A DNA stretch of 64,000 nt from Haloarcula rubra (GTDB lineage Archaea > Halobacteriota > Halobacteria > Halobacteriales > Haloarculaceae). The first letter of the stretch is position 1; each line of letters opens with the position of its first letter. The notes beneath the pieces were generated by a model. The model worked only from the letters and a program-made list of their open reading frames with translations, made no database searches and was not told the DNA's origin. Below, piece by piece: positions 17,135 through 25,129 of this stretch. The stretch lies in contig NZ_RKLR01000003.1 of assembly GCF_019599465.1 (NCBI RefSeq), forward strand, positions 372,001 through 436,000, written 5' to 3'. The position numbers and the translations under genes were made by a program.

Positions 17135-17362
17135 TCAGTCCCGATCGGTGTCGGACCAGTCACACTCTTGGCACTTGTACCCGGTGACGAACTCCAGCGC
17201 CGAGGGCATGTACCCCACGGAGACGACGTTCTCGCCACACTCCGGACACGACTCGTCGGCGTCCTCTATCGGTTCTGCGTCCATCACGCTCTCGCCTTCG
17301 ATGAGTTCGGCGAGGCTCTCGGGTGTCTGCATCCGTCCCTGAACCACGCGGTTGTCGGCCAT
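17135..17362 (-). CDS. Small zinc-ribbon protein (DUF5795-like)
   Basis: A 75-residue protein ending in a zinc ribbon, CPECGENVVSVGY...GYKCQECDW, with four cysteines in two CxxC pairs. The N-terminal half (RVVQGRMQTPESLAELIEGESVMDAEPIEDAD) matches my recollection of the conserved haloarchaeal DUF5795 family. No function is known. It sits between tRNA-Trp and the DUF5794-like membrane gene, 38 bases downstream of that gene on the same strand. Confidence 0.8.
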   Translation of the reverse strand: MADNRVVQGRMQTPESLAELIEGESVMDAEPIEDADESCPECGENVVSVGYMPSALEFVTGYKCQECDWSDTDRD

Positions 17363-17400
17363 ATCGGACAGCAGAGCGTGAGCGGCCTAAACGTTCCCCC

Positions 17401-18288
17401 TCAGAGCCACGGCGCGCGTTCCTGGTCGGGGTCGTACTCGACGGTTGCGCCGTCGTCGGTGCGTTCGTCCGCCGCGACGCCCTGGGAAGCACCGCCGTCG
17501 GAGAACGCGGCCGTGAGGTCGATGCTGTCGGGACGGTACTCGGCGTGTCGTTCACGGGCGTTGTCGGGGTCGAACGAGAGCAACGCCGTGACGGCGAGGA
17601 CCGCGAGGGCGACAGGGGCCGTCGTGGGCATCAGACCCAGCACGGAGAGTGCGAGGACGCCCAGTGCGACGGCACTCCCGAAGCGGAAGCGGTCGATGTC
17701 GACGGCGTTGCGCAGCCACGGACTGGCGAGGGCGACGACGAGAGCGAACCCGACGCCGATACCCGCCGTCGCCGCGGCGCGGGCCATCGTCGCCACGTCG
17801 GCCTCGACGACCAGCGACGCGCCCGCGGGGTCGAGACTCGCGAGGAGACCCAGTCCCACGATTATCGCGGGGCGGGGCAGTATCTCTCCGATGCGGGCGC
17901 TCGCCGTCTGGGCCGCGATAGCCATGATGACGATGCCGGCGAAACGCTCGAATATCTCGAGACGCACGACTCCGGCGATAGTCGGTGCGATAGCGGCTTC
18001 GAGCACCGCGATGGGGAGCAACAGCGCCCCGATGAGCAGGACGGTTCTGGCCTGTTCGCGGGGGCCGCCCTCCATCTCCGCGAGGACGACGGCGACCATC
18101 GCGGACCCGCCGAAGACGAGCAGCCCGACTTCGAGCATGCCGGTCCACGTCGTCAGCGCACCGGCGAGGACGAGGACGGGGAAGATACCGTCGACTAAGG
18201 GGAGTCCCATGACCGTCGCCAGCAGGCGACCGCCGCGACCGACGCGTCGCTCAATGTCGAGTGCGACCGGGTGTCTGGAGCTACTCAT
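17401..18288 (-). CDS. Multi-pass membrane protein (DUF5794-like)
   Basis: A 295-residue integral membrane protein with seven or eight hydrophobic segments between about residues 20 and 235 and an acidic, probably cytoplasmic tail of about 60 residues. The sequence HPVALDIERRVGRGGRLLATVMGLPLVDGIFPVLVLAGAL split over the first helices is typical of a haloarchaeal-only family that I recall as DUF5794. No transport or catalytic motif is visible. Its downstream neighbour is the DUF5795-like gene, a pairing that suggests a common task. Confidence 0.75.
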   Translation of the reverse strand: MSSSRHPVALDIERRVGRGGRLLATVMGLPLVDGIFPVLVLAGALTTWTGMLEVGLLVFGGSAMVAVVLAEMEGGPREQARTVLLIGALLLPIAVLEAAIAPTIAGVVRLEIFERFAGIVIMAIAAQTASARIGEILPRPAIIVGLGLLASLDPAGASLVVEADVATMARAAATAGIGVGFALVVALASPWLRNAVDIDRFRFGSAVALGVLALSVLGLMPTTAPVALAVLAVTALLSFDPDNARERHAEYRPDSIDLTAAFSDGGASQGVAADERTDDGATVEYDPDQERAPWL

Positions 18289-18658
18289 CGCGTGTTACGG
18301 ACGGGGATACCCCTGTACCCGATGGGTGCTTACAGCGCCGACCAGACCGACGGTCGATTGCCACCCCTTCGATTTCCCGAAATCCACCCAGAATGTGTTC
18401 GACGCCGTCGAGCACGTCGATTGCAGGCCGCTGGCCTCGGGGGTGGATTCGGTGAGACGCATATCTATAACTATCTTTCACCAGAGTATAAGCGTTGTGT
18501 GAGATTCGGCCCCACACCCCGTGAAACGTGCGAATCTGTCCCACACAACTGGATAGACGTCCCGCGACGACACCGAATACCGGACACCCCGTGTGGCACT
18601 CCACCCCAGTCTCGGCCAGTCTCGCAACGTTTTTGCCCGGCCGTCGTGGACGACTTAC
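18289..18658. other. 370-base intergenic region before guaB with a long imperfect inverted repeat
   Basis: No coding sequence is supported. TATA-like ATATCTATAACTA at about 18461-18474 is followed by an imperfect inverted repeat: GTTGTGTG-AGATTCG (18494-18508) against CGAATCT (18531-18537) and CACACAAC (18542-18549). The second arm has four extra bases, giving a bulged hairpin. It ends about 110 bases before guaB and could be in its leader, or a small RNA. A T-rich CGTTTTTGCC lies 25-35 bases before the guaB ATG and may be the proximal promoter. Confidence 0.45.
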
Positions 18659-20143
18659 ATGGCGAACGATTCCGAGCCTTTCTCCGAGAAACTCCGCGTT
18701 CCGGAGGCGCTGACCTTCGACGACGTACTGCTGCGACCCAAAGAGTCCCGCGTCGAACCTGACGAAGCGGACACCGCGACGCGCGTCTCGAAGAGCGTCC
18801 AGCTAAACGTCCCCGTGCTGACCGCCGCGATGGACACCGTCACGGAGAGCGACATGGCCATCGCCATGGCTCGGCAGGGTGGACTGGGCGTCCTCCACCG
18901 CAACATGGACGCCGACCAGATGGCCGCCGAAATCGAGCGCGTCAAACGTGCCGACGAACTCATCATCCGCGACGTCGTCACCGCGAGCCCCCAGCAGACG
19001 GTCCGCGAAGTCGACGAGATGATGGACCGGCAGGGCGTCTCCGGTGCCCCCGTCGTCGACGACGAGAACGGCGAAGTGCTCGGCATCATCTCCGGGACGG
19101 ACATCCGGCCGTACCTCGAGGTCGGCGAGTCCGACGCCGTCACGGAGGCCATGACCGACGAGGTTGTCACGGCCCCCGAGGACGTCACGCCGCGGGAGGC
19201 GCTCGAACTCATGTACGACCACAAGATAGAGCGCGTCCCCATCGTGGACGAGGAGAACCGACTCGTCGGTCTCGTGACGATGAAGGGCGTCCTCCAGCGT
19301 CGCGAGTACGACGAGGCCGCTCGCGACGAGAAGGGCAAACTGCGCGTCGGGGCCGCCGTCGGCCCGTTCGAGGTCGACCGCGCCCAGACCGCCGACGAGG
19401 CCGGCGCGGACATCCTGTTCATCGACTGCGCCCACGCCCACAACGCGAACGTCATCGACAGCGCCCGCGAAATCGAGGCCGAAGTCGACGCCGACGTCGT
19501 CGTCGGCAACGTCGGCACCCGAGAGGCCGCAGAGGCCGTCGTCGACTTCGCCGACGGCGTGAAAGTCGGTATCGGCCCGGGCTCTATCTGTACCACCCGC
19601 GTCGTCACCGGGGCCGGGATGCCCCAGATTACGGCCGTCGCACAGGTCGCAGACGTCGCCAGCCAGCACGACGTGCCCGTCATCGCCGACGGTGGCATCC
19701 GGTACTCCGGCGACGCCATCAAGGCCATCGCCGCCGGCGCGGACGCGGTGATGCTCGGGTCGTACTTCGCCGGCACCGACGAGGCGCCCGGCCGCGTCAT
19801 CACGATGAACGGCAAGAAGTACAAGCAGTACCGCGGCATGGGGTCGGTCGGCGCGATGAACGAGGGCGGCGGCGAGCGCTACCTCAAGGACGACGAGGAA
19901 GGTGAGGAGTACGTCCCCGAAGGTGTCGAGGCCGCCACGCCGTACAAGGGCTCGCTGGAGTCCGAACTCCACCAGCTCGTCGGCGGGATGCAGTCCGGGA
20001 TGGGCTACGTCGGCGCCGAGACGATTCCGGAGTTCAAGGAGCGCTCCGAGTTCGTCCGCGTCTCCGCGGCCGGCCAGCAGGAGAGCCACCCCCACGACGT
20101 GATGATTACGGACGAGGCTCCCAACTACAGCCCCGATAGCTGA
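18659..20143 (+). CDS. guaB: Inosine-5'-monophosphate dehydrogenase
   Basis: Converts IMP to XMP with NAD, the committed step of GMP synthesis. The 494-residue chain has the TIM barrel with LTFDDVLLRP at the N-terminus, a tandem CBS (Bateman) domain at about residues 95-215, the active-site loop GIGPGSICTTRVVTG with the catalytic cysteine near 311, DGGIRYSGDAIKAIAAGAD, and the flap region YRGMGSVGAM. ATG 18659 is used because the preceding in-frame 22 residues do not belong to the family. Single-gene transcript by context. Confidence 0.96.
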   Translation: MANDSEPFSEKLRVPEALTFDDVLLRPKESRVEPDEADTATRVSKSVQLNVPVLTAAMDTVTESDMAIAMARQGGLGVLHRNMDADQMAAEIERVKRADELIIRDVVTASPQQTVREVDEMMDRQGVSGAPVVDDENGEVLGIISGTDIRPYLEVGESDAVTEAMTDEVVTAPEDVTPREALELMYDHKIERVPIVDEENRLVGLVTMKGVLQRREYDEAARDEKGKLRVGAAVGPFEVDRAQTADEAGADILFIDCAHAHNANVIDSAREIEAEVDADVVVGNVGTREAAEAVVDFADGVKVGIGPGSICTTRVVTGAGMPQITAVAQVADVASQHDVPVIADGGIRYSGDAIKAIAAGADAVMLGSYFAGTDEAPGRVITMNGKKYKQYRGMGSVGAMNEGGGERYLKDDEEGEEYVPEGVEAATPYKGSLESELHQLVGGMQSGMGYVGAETIPEFKERSEFVRVSAAGQQESHPHDVMITDEAPNYSPDS

Positions 20144-20218
20144 GGGCGTCGGTCGGTGCGTCGGGGCGTCTGTCCGGGGTGAACTGGGCAGCGGACACCG
20201 ACTCTCTGGACCGGTTTT

Positions 20219-20443
20219 TCAGTCGTAGTAGTCGTCGTCTATCGGGAGGTCGACCTCCGTCTCGCGGGCCGACTCGACCGGCGCAGTGAGCGCCAGCGTC
20301 TCGCTACACTCCGGGCACACCGTCGCCACCTCGACGTACAACGACCCGTCTCGTTCGTAGATGTCGAGGACGTCCGCGTCGGCGGGGTAGAGGTACTCGG
20401 CCGCCAACTCGTGTTCGTGGTCGCTGGCATACGCCGCTGACAT
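20219..20443 (-). CDS. Small haloarchaeal hypothetical protein with one CPEC motif
   Basis: A 74-residue acidic protein if started at 20443; a start at 20551 would add 36 residues with four further cysteines (KRLCGGKCISAC) but would overlap the ATG of the divergent acetyltransferase and leave no promoter. The shorter form contains a single CPEC pair and ends in the acidic DLPIDDDYYD. No family is recognised with confidence. Which start is right decides whether the protein can bind zinc by itself. Confidence 0.6.
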   Translation of the reverse strand: MSAAYASDHEHELAAEYLYPADADVLDIYERDGSLYVEVATVCPECSETLALTAPVESARETEVDLPIDDDYYD

Positions 20444-20549
20444 ACAGGCAGAGATACACTTGCCACCACAGAGACGTTTTCGGCGAGTCCCACGCGGCAG
20501 GCACGGGACGAACGCAAGATACTCCGCCGTCAGTTCGCTACTGGTGGCC

Positions 20550-20987
20550 ATGACGTCCTACGAGTGTTACGTCGGCGGCGAAGCGGCACTGGGGGACCAG
20601 GCCCGGTCGGTCCGTCGCGACGTCTTCATCGAGGAACAAGGCGTCTCGGAGGCCGAGGAGATGGACGACAAGGACGACGAGGCGACCCACGTCGTCGTCA
20701 CCGACGACGGCGACCCGGTCGCCACCGCGCGCTTCCGGTTCGTCGACGAGACGACGGCACGGATAGAGCGCGTCGCCGTCCTCGACTCCCACCGCGGCGA
20801 GGGCCTCGGCGTCCGCGTCATGGACGCCGCCGAGACGACGGCCCGCGAGCAGGGGGCGACGGCGGCGTTCCTGCACGGGCAACTCCGCGTGCAGGAGTTC
20901 TACGAGAGCATCGGGTACGAGGCCGAGGGGGAGACGTTCGAGGAGGCCGGCATCCCGCACGTCGAGATGGTCAAGCCACTCGACTGA
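20550..20987 (+). CDS. GNAT family N-acetyltransferase (ElaA-like)
   Basis: A 145-residue acetyl-CoA-dependent acyltransferase. VRRDVFIEEQGV near residue 22 and the acetyl-CoA loop HRGEGLGVRVM (Q/RxxGxG/A form) near 86-96 are diagnostic, followed by AAFLHGQLRVQEFYESIGYEAEGE, the usual GNAT end. The FIEEQGV opening recalls ElaA-like members. ATG 20550 is chosen since upstream residues are Arg-rich. Substrate is unknown. Confidence 0.88.
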   Translation: MTSYECYVGGEAALGDQARSVRRDVFIEEQGVSEAEEMDDKDDEATHVVVTDDGDPVATARFRFVDETTARIERVAVLDSHRGEGLGVRVMDAAETTAREQGATAAFLHGQLRVQEFYESIGYEAEGETFEEAGIPHVEMVKPLD

Positions 20988-20999
20988 GCGAGTCGGGCG

Positions 21000-21143
21000 C
21001 TAATCGCGGCCGACGACGAGGTAGACGACGATGACCAGAACCCCCGGGATGAGACCGATGAAGAACCCGAGTCCCGTCAGGACGGCCCAGAGTACGGCGT
21101 TGTCGTTCCCGCGCCCCTTCGCGTCGGAGTCGACTCGGGACAC
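21000..21143 (-). CDS. 47-residue single-span membrane microprotein
   Basis: Short GTG-started frame, too small for usual gene finding. It encodes a polar N-terminus (SRVDSDAKGRGNDNAV), then a roughly 28-residue hydrophobic stretch interrupted by a proline (VLWAVLTGLGFFIGLIPG, then VLVIVVYLVVG), and ends RD. The composition and the helix-Pro-helix pattern match small haloarchaeal membrane proteins. It lies between the acetyltransferase and tRNA-Lys with its stop 13 bases from the acetyltransferase stop. Function unknown; expression not shown. Confidence 0.65.
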   Translation of the reverse strand: MSRVDSDAKGRGNDNAVLWAVLTGLGFFIGLIPGVLVIVVYLVVGRD

Positions 21144-21238
21144 CGACAAATTTCTTCGGGTGCCTGCCGAACGGCGCTACGAGTCCACTGGCGTGCTAAA
21201 CCCGTCACTCGGGGCTGAATCAGTTCGCGACAGCAAAG

Positions 21239-21312
21239 CGGGCCGGAAGGGATTTGAACCCTCGACCGACGGCTTAAGAGGCCGTCGCTCTGCCAGACTG
21301 AGCTACCGGCCC
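21239..21312 (-). tRNA. tRNA-Lys (CTT anticodon)
   Basis: Acceptor stem GGGCCGG/CCGGCCC, D arm GCTC/GAGC, anticodon stem ACGGC/GCCGT with loop CTCTTAA (anticodon CTT) and T arm GAGGG TTCAAAT CCCTT fold as a standard 74-base tRNA without intron; discriminator is G73 at 21239 and CCA is not encoded. A minus-strand TATTTACAA element at 21338-21346 is about 30 bases upstream and fits a TATA box. Confidence 0.96.
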
Positions 21313-21438
21313 TGCACTCATTGGTTGCGGAGGCCGTTGTAAATACGTTTCCTTTCGAATCGACGGACGACACCGACGTCCGTACCGCTACGGACTCCCC
21401 GTGGCCCGCCAGTCACGCCCCTGTGGGCGAGACGGTGT

Positions 21439-21446
21439 GATATAAG
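21439..21446 (+). promoter_or_regulatory. TATA box of the DHH phosphoesterase gene
   Basis: GATATAAG is centred about 29 bases before the ATG at 21472, consistent with a leaderless transcript. It also supports this ATG over the internal ATGs at codons 9 and 12. Confidence 0.6.
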
Positions 21447-21471
21447 TACGTCCCAGCCACAGTCACACCCA

Positions 21472-22932
21472 ATGAGTGCAGCCAGCGGCATCACGATGGC
21501 CTCGATGTCCACGTACGCCATTCTGGGGTGTGGGAGCGTGGGCCACGCCGTGGCAGAGGAACTCGTCGACGAGGGGAAAGACGTCCTCATCTTAGACGCA
21601 GACGAAGGGCGCGTCGAAGCACTACGCGACCAGGACCTGAACGCCAAACAGGCGGACATCTCCGAGCAGGACATCGTCGAGACGGTGCAGGACCGGGACG
21701 TGGTCCTCATCATGTCCTCGGACGTGACCGCCAACGCCGAGGCCGTCAGGAACATCCGGTTGTCGGACGGCGACCAGTTCATCGTCGCCCGTGCGGACGA
21801 CCCCGTCTCGGCCGACGAACTCACCGAACTCGGTGCCGACGTGGTCATCAACCCTTCGGCGGTCATCGCCGACTCGGCCCTGCGGGCGCTGGAGACGGGC
21901 GAACTGGAGTACAAAGCCTCGCAACTGGGCGACGTCATCGACGCCACCGAGGAGCGGATGGCGATTCTCATCCACCGCTCGCCGGACCCGGACTCCATCG
22001 CCTCCGCTGCCGCACTGCGGGCCATCGCCGAGAGCCGCGACGTCGAGGCCGACATCGTCTACGAGGGCGAAATCGGGCACCAGGAGAACCGCGCGTTCGT
22101 GAACCTCCTGGGCATCGAACTCGCCTCGCGCCAGTCCGTCTCGCTGGACGACTACGACACGTTCGCCCTCGTCGACGTCGCCAAAGGCGGCGAACCGGAC
22201 GTCCAATCGGTCGACATCGTCATCGACCACTACGAACACGACCACGACCACGACGCCGCATTCTCCGACATCCGGCCGAACGTCTCGGCCACCTCCACCA
22301 TCCTCACGAAGTACATCCAGGAACTCGACCTGACGCTGGACCAGACCGTGGCCACCGCGTTGCTGTACGGCATCCGAGCCGAGACGCTAGACTTCAAGCG
22401 CGACACGACGCCGGCGGACCTCACGGCCGCGGCGTACCTCTACCCGTTCGCGGACCACGACACCCTCGAACAGGTCGAGTCGCCGTCGATGAGTCCGGAG
22501 ACGCTGGACGTCCTCGCCGAGGCCATCCGGAACCGCGAAGTGCAGGGGAGCCACCTCGTCTCCAACGCCGGGTTCATCCGCGACCGAGACGCCCTCTCAC
22601 AGGCCGCACAACACCTGCTCAACCTCGAAGGTATCACGACGACTGCGGTGTTCGCCATCGCCGACGACACCATCTACCTCGCCGCGCGGTCGAAGGACAT
22701 CCGGATGAACATCGGGAAGGTACTCGCCGACGCCTTCGGCGACATGGGCGAGACGGCCGGCCACTCGACGGACGCGAGCGTCGAGATTCCGCTCGGCATC
22801 TTCACCGGACTGGACACGAGCGACGACAACCGCGACACGCTACTGGAACTGACCGAAGAAGCGGTCAAACGAAAACTGTTCGAGGCGATGGGCGTCGACA
22901 GTTCGAGCGGCGAGAGCGCGAACGGGAACTAG
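21472..22932 (+). CDS. TrkA-N (RCK) plus DHH phosphoesterase fusion protein
   Basis: A 486-residue protein. Residues about 13-130 form a Rossmann/RCK-N domain (YAILGCGSVGHAVAEELVDEG, LILDADEGRVEAL). The rest is a DHH-DHHA1 phosphoesterase: IHRSPDPDSIASAAAL near 165, ALVDVAKGGEPD, DIVIDHYEHDHDHDAAF as the variant DHH motif, and a DHHA1 region in the last 140 residues. The family includes nanoRNase, RecJ-like and cyclic-dinucleotide phosphodiesterases. The RCK-N domain suggests nucleotide or redox control of phosphodiester cleavage. It shares a CTAG stop with the PRC-barrel gene. Confidence 0.87.
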   Translation: MSAASGITMASMSTYAILGCGSVGHAVAEELVDEGKDVLILDADEGRVEALRDQDLNAKQADISEQDIVETVQDRDVVLIMSSDVTANAEAVRNIRLSDGDQFIVARADDPVSADELTELGADVVINPSAVIADSALRALETGELEYKASQLGDVIDATEERMAILIHRSPDPDSIASAAALRAIAESRDVEADIVYEGEIGHQENRAFVNLLGIELASRQSVSLDDYDTFALVDVAKGGEPDVQSVDIVIDHYEHDHDHDAAFSDIRPNVSATSTILTKYIQELDLTLDQTVATALLYGIRAETLDFKRDTTPADLTAAAYLYPFADHDTLEQVESPSMSPETLDVLAEAIRNREVQGSHLVSNAGFIRDRDALSQAAQHLLNLEGITTTAVFAIADDTIYLAARSKDIRMNIGKVLADAFGDMGETAGHSTDASVEIPLGIFTGLDTSDDNRDTLLELTEEAVKRKLFEAMGVDSSSGESANGN

Positions 22933-23237
22933 GCCGGGACCTCTTCTTCCTCGTCCTCGTCGGTATCTGGCTGGCGCAGGCGCTCGACGATGTCGTTGAC
23001 GATGATGACGTCGCCCACGGCCTGCACCCAGCGGTACGGAACGATGACGCCGCGGGACGAGCGTGCGTCGGCGCCGAACAGTTCGTTGTTGAGCTGGTGG
23101 AGGGCGAGCCCCGTGACCGCCTCGTGGTCGAGGTCGAGGCGGATGTCCTCGACTTCGCCGACGAACACACCGTTCTTCGAGTACACCTCTCTCCCGACGA
23201 GCGTCGTAATCTCCTGTGGAGCGCTCCTGTGATCCAT
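22929..23237 (-). CDS. PRC-barrel domain protein, CdpB-like
   Basis: A 102-residue single PRC-barrel protein (EITTLVGREVYSKNGVFVGEVEDIRLDL, VPYRWVQAVGDVIIVND split as strands) with a short acidic tail. Haloarchaeal stand-alone PRC-barrel proteins CdpB1 and CdpB2 were recently described as division-site proteins acting with SepF and FtsZ; this protein has their size and general motif order. Which paralogue it is cannot be told by eye. It is convergent with the DHH gene and shares its stop tetranucleotide. Confidence 0.8.
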   Translation of the reverse strand: MDHRSAPQEITTLVGREVYSKNGVFVGEVEDIRLDLDHEAVTGLALHQLNNELFGADARSSRGVIVPYRWVQAVGDVIIVNDIVERLRQPDTDEDEEEEVPA

Positions 23238-23366
23238 ACTCTCTTGCTGGACCGGACGGGTCTTAAACTTTCATTGCGCGTCAGACGTTCGTCTGCGACC
23301 GAGGTGCGACACCCGGATTAGGGCGACACGGGAAGCTTTTCAGGGGACGAGCCTAACGCACCCACG

Positions 23367-23798
23367 ATGCCGGAGGTCAGCGCCAGTATCGACGTTCCAG
23401 CGCCGCCGAGCGTCGTCTGGACGGTGTTGACCGACGTCGACGCCTACCCAAAGTGGAATACGCTACTGGCGGTCGACGGCGAATTCACAGTCGGGGAGTC
23501 CGTCTCGGCGCGGCTCTCGGTCCCCGGACTCCCGACAGTGTCGTTCAGTCCGGAGATTACGGCGGTCGACCCACCTCGCGAACTACGCTGGCGGTCGCGG
23601 CTCTTCGGCTACGACGCCGAACACAGTTTCCTGCTCGAACCGAGCGGCGGCGGGGGTACGCGGTTCGTCCAACACGAGACTATCGACGGCCCGTTCGCCG
23701 GTCACATCGTCGACCGCCTCGGTCGGCGGATGCGTCGCGGGTTCGAGCAGATGAACGTCGGGGTGCGCCGCCGGGCCATCGAACTCACGGAGCGGTGA
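23367..23798 (+). CDS. SRPBCC family protein
   Basis: A 143-residue START/Bet v1-like hydrophobic-ligand-binding protein. It begins with the usual EVSASIDVPAPPSVVWTVLTDVDAYPKWNT and has the strand pair PELR-like ELRWRSRLFGYDAEHSFLLEP and a C-terminal long helix (GRRMRRGFEQMNVGVRRRAIEL). Ligand and role are unknown; family members include polyketide cyclases and general lipid binders. Single gene between the PRC-barrel gene and thioredoxin. Confidence 0.85.
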   Translation: MPEVSASIDVPAPPSVVWTVLTDVDAYPKWNTLLAVDGEFTVGESVSARLSVPGLPTVSFSPEITAVDPPRELRWRSRLFGYDAEHSFLLEPSGGGGTRFVQHETIDGPFAGHIVDRLGRRMRRGFEQMNVGVRRRAIELTER

Positions 23799-23866
23799 GA
23801 TACGGTCGTGTACGCCCGTGACACACCGACAGAGCGGTTAAGCGTCGTGGTCTCGTAGCGGGCCGC

Positions 23867-24214
23867 ATGGGCGACGCGAGCGAGACGGCGCCGACCGACA
23901 CGCCGGTACACGTCGAGAGTATCGCACACCTCGACGGCCTCGTTGCCGACACGTCGGTCCTCCTCGTGGACTTCTACGCGGACTGGTGTGGGCCGTGCAG
24001 ACTCCTCGAACCGACGGTCGAGACAATCGCGGCCGACACCCTCGCAGTCGTCGCGAAAGTCGACGTCGACGACGTGCCGACGCTCGCTCGCGAGTACGAC
24101 GTGCGGGGCGTCCCGACGCTGCTGCTGTTCGCCGAAGGTGAAGTGGTCGAGCGACGGGTCGGCATCGAGGACGAGGCGACGCTCAGAGCGCTCGTCGACG
24201 GGTACAGCCAGTAG
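23867..24214 (+). CDS. trxA: Thioredoxin
   Basis: A 115-residue thioredoxin with the redox motif WCGPC in DFYADWCGPCRLLEP (about residues 39-54) and the cis-proline in RGVPTLLLFAEGE. It reduces protein disulfides in the cytoplasm. An N-terminal extension of about 15 acidic, Thr/Pro-rich residues precedes the domain. It stands alone with no thioredoxin reductase nearby. Confidence 0.92.
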   Translation: MGDASETAPTDTPVHVESIAHLDGLVADTSVLLVDFYADWCGPCRLLEPTVETIAADTLAVVAKVDVDDVPTLAREYDVRGVPTLLLFAEGEVVERRVGIEDEATLRALVDGYSQ

Positions 24215-24231
24215 CTCGGCCGGCGACTCGG

Positions 24232-24315
24232 TCACCGCCGGTCGGCGTCCGTGTCGAACAACCGCCGAAGCAGGTCCCACGTCTGGTCGTCGACGGCGTC
24301 CACCTCACTACTCAC
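24232..24315 (-). CDS. Possible 27-residue acidic microprotein
   Basis: A GTG-started frame encoding SSEVDAVDDQTWDLLRRLF followed by DTDADRR and a stop. The composition is strongly haloarchaeal (8 Asp/Glu of 27) and the centre is amphipathic. A TACTTGTACTACC stretch about 25-35 bases upstream on this strand could be a weak promoter. It lies directly after thioredoxin, on the other strand. Too short to be confident; a chance frame remains likely. Confidence 0.3.
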   Translation of the reverse strand: MSSEVDAVDDQTWDLLRRLFDTDADRR

Positions 24316-24405
24316 GCTCCGCCCCCGTCTCGTCTGGGCGGTAGTACAAGTACGTTCGGTGCGACCCACCACAACACTCATCCCGGTCGTGTCGTGAGTG
24401 AACGT

Positions 24406-25083
24406 ATGCCATCGTTGGTCGTCCACTACGCGTTCGTGGGGTTGCTCGCAGCGACCCTGCTCGGTGCGGCCTTCGACAGACGGTCGCTGTTGCTCTCTCT
24501 GGTCGTCGTCACGGTTCCCGACGCGGACGCGTTCATCGCGCTGGTCTCGCAGTTCGGCCACCGAACCGCGACGACGAACCTCGTCATCCCGGCGATAGTG
24601 GCGGGCGTGTTGGCGTTCGACCTGTACGCTCGCGAGGAGTCGTACGTCCGCGGGCGGTGGGGTGCGTACGGCGTGCGGGTCGCGTGGTTCTGTGTCGTCG
24701 TCTACGCGGTCGGCCACGTACTGTTCGACGCCGTCACTGGCGGTGCGAACCTCCTGTGGCCGATTCACGACGAGTTCTACGTCGTCAGGGGGAAACTGGA
24801 ACTGTCGAGCCAGCGTGGCATCGTCCAGACGTTCGTCGAGTGGAACGGCGGGAACGGCGCGAACGGCGGCGGAGGCGGCGGTCCCTCGCTCCGCTCTATC
24901 GGGAACACGAGCACCGTGCAGATGGACACCGGCGTCGACCCGACGCCGGGGAAGAGAGAACCGGAGAACGTCGACCGAATCTTCCCGGTCGCTCGCGGTG
25001 GCTGGCAACTGTACCTCCTCGTCACGGGGACGCTGGCGACGGTGGCCCGCTTCGTCGTCGGGTACGACCTGCCCGAGGAGTGA
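24406..25083 (+). CDS. Membrane metal-dependent hydrolase-like protein (YdjM type)
   Basis: A 225-residue membrane protein. An early His in LVVHYAFVGLLAATLLG, then TVPDADAFIALVSQFGHR and VYAVGHVLFDAVTGG show the spaced His/Asp pattern of the YdjM/LexA-regulated family annotated as metal-dependent hydrolases. There are four to five hydrophobic segments, with a soluble Gly/Asn-rich loop (NGGNGANGGGGGG) around residue 155 that faces one side. ATG 24406 is used rather than the GTG four codons before. It lies 46 bases before the PssA gene and may be in one operon with it. Confidence 0.75.
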   Translation: MPSLVVHYAFVGLLAATLLGAAFDRRSLLLSLVVVTVPDADAFIALVSQFGHRTATTNLVIPAIVAGVLAFDLYAREESYVRGRWGAYGVRVAWFCVVVYAVGHVLFDAVTGGANLLWPIHDEFYVVRGKLELSSQRGIVQTFVEWNGGNGANGGGGGGPSLRSIGNTSTVQMDTGVDPTPGKREPENVDRIFPVARGGWQLYLLVTGTLATVARFVVGYDLPEE

Positions 25084-25129
25084 CGCCGGTTTCGACTCTT
25101 TCATGTAGGCGGTGGCCCACCGGGCAGGC

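Noticed and set aside
18281-18604. 107-residue minus-strand frame before guaB
   Set aside because: Composition is basic and it overlaps the start of the DUF5794-like gene and the inverted repeat; no similarity seen.
20444-20551. N-terminal extension of the 74-residue CPEC protein
   Set aside because: It would overlap the divergent acetyltransferase start and leave no promoter space; kept only as an alternative start.
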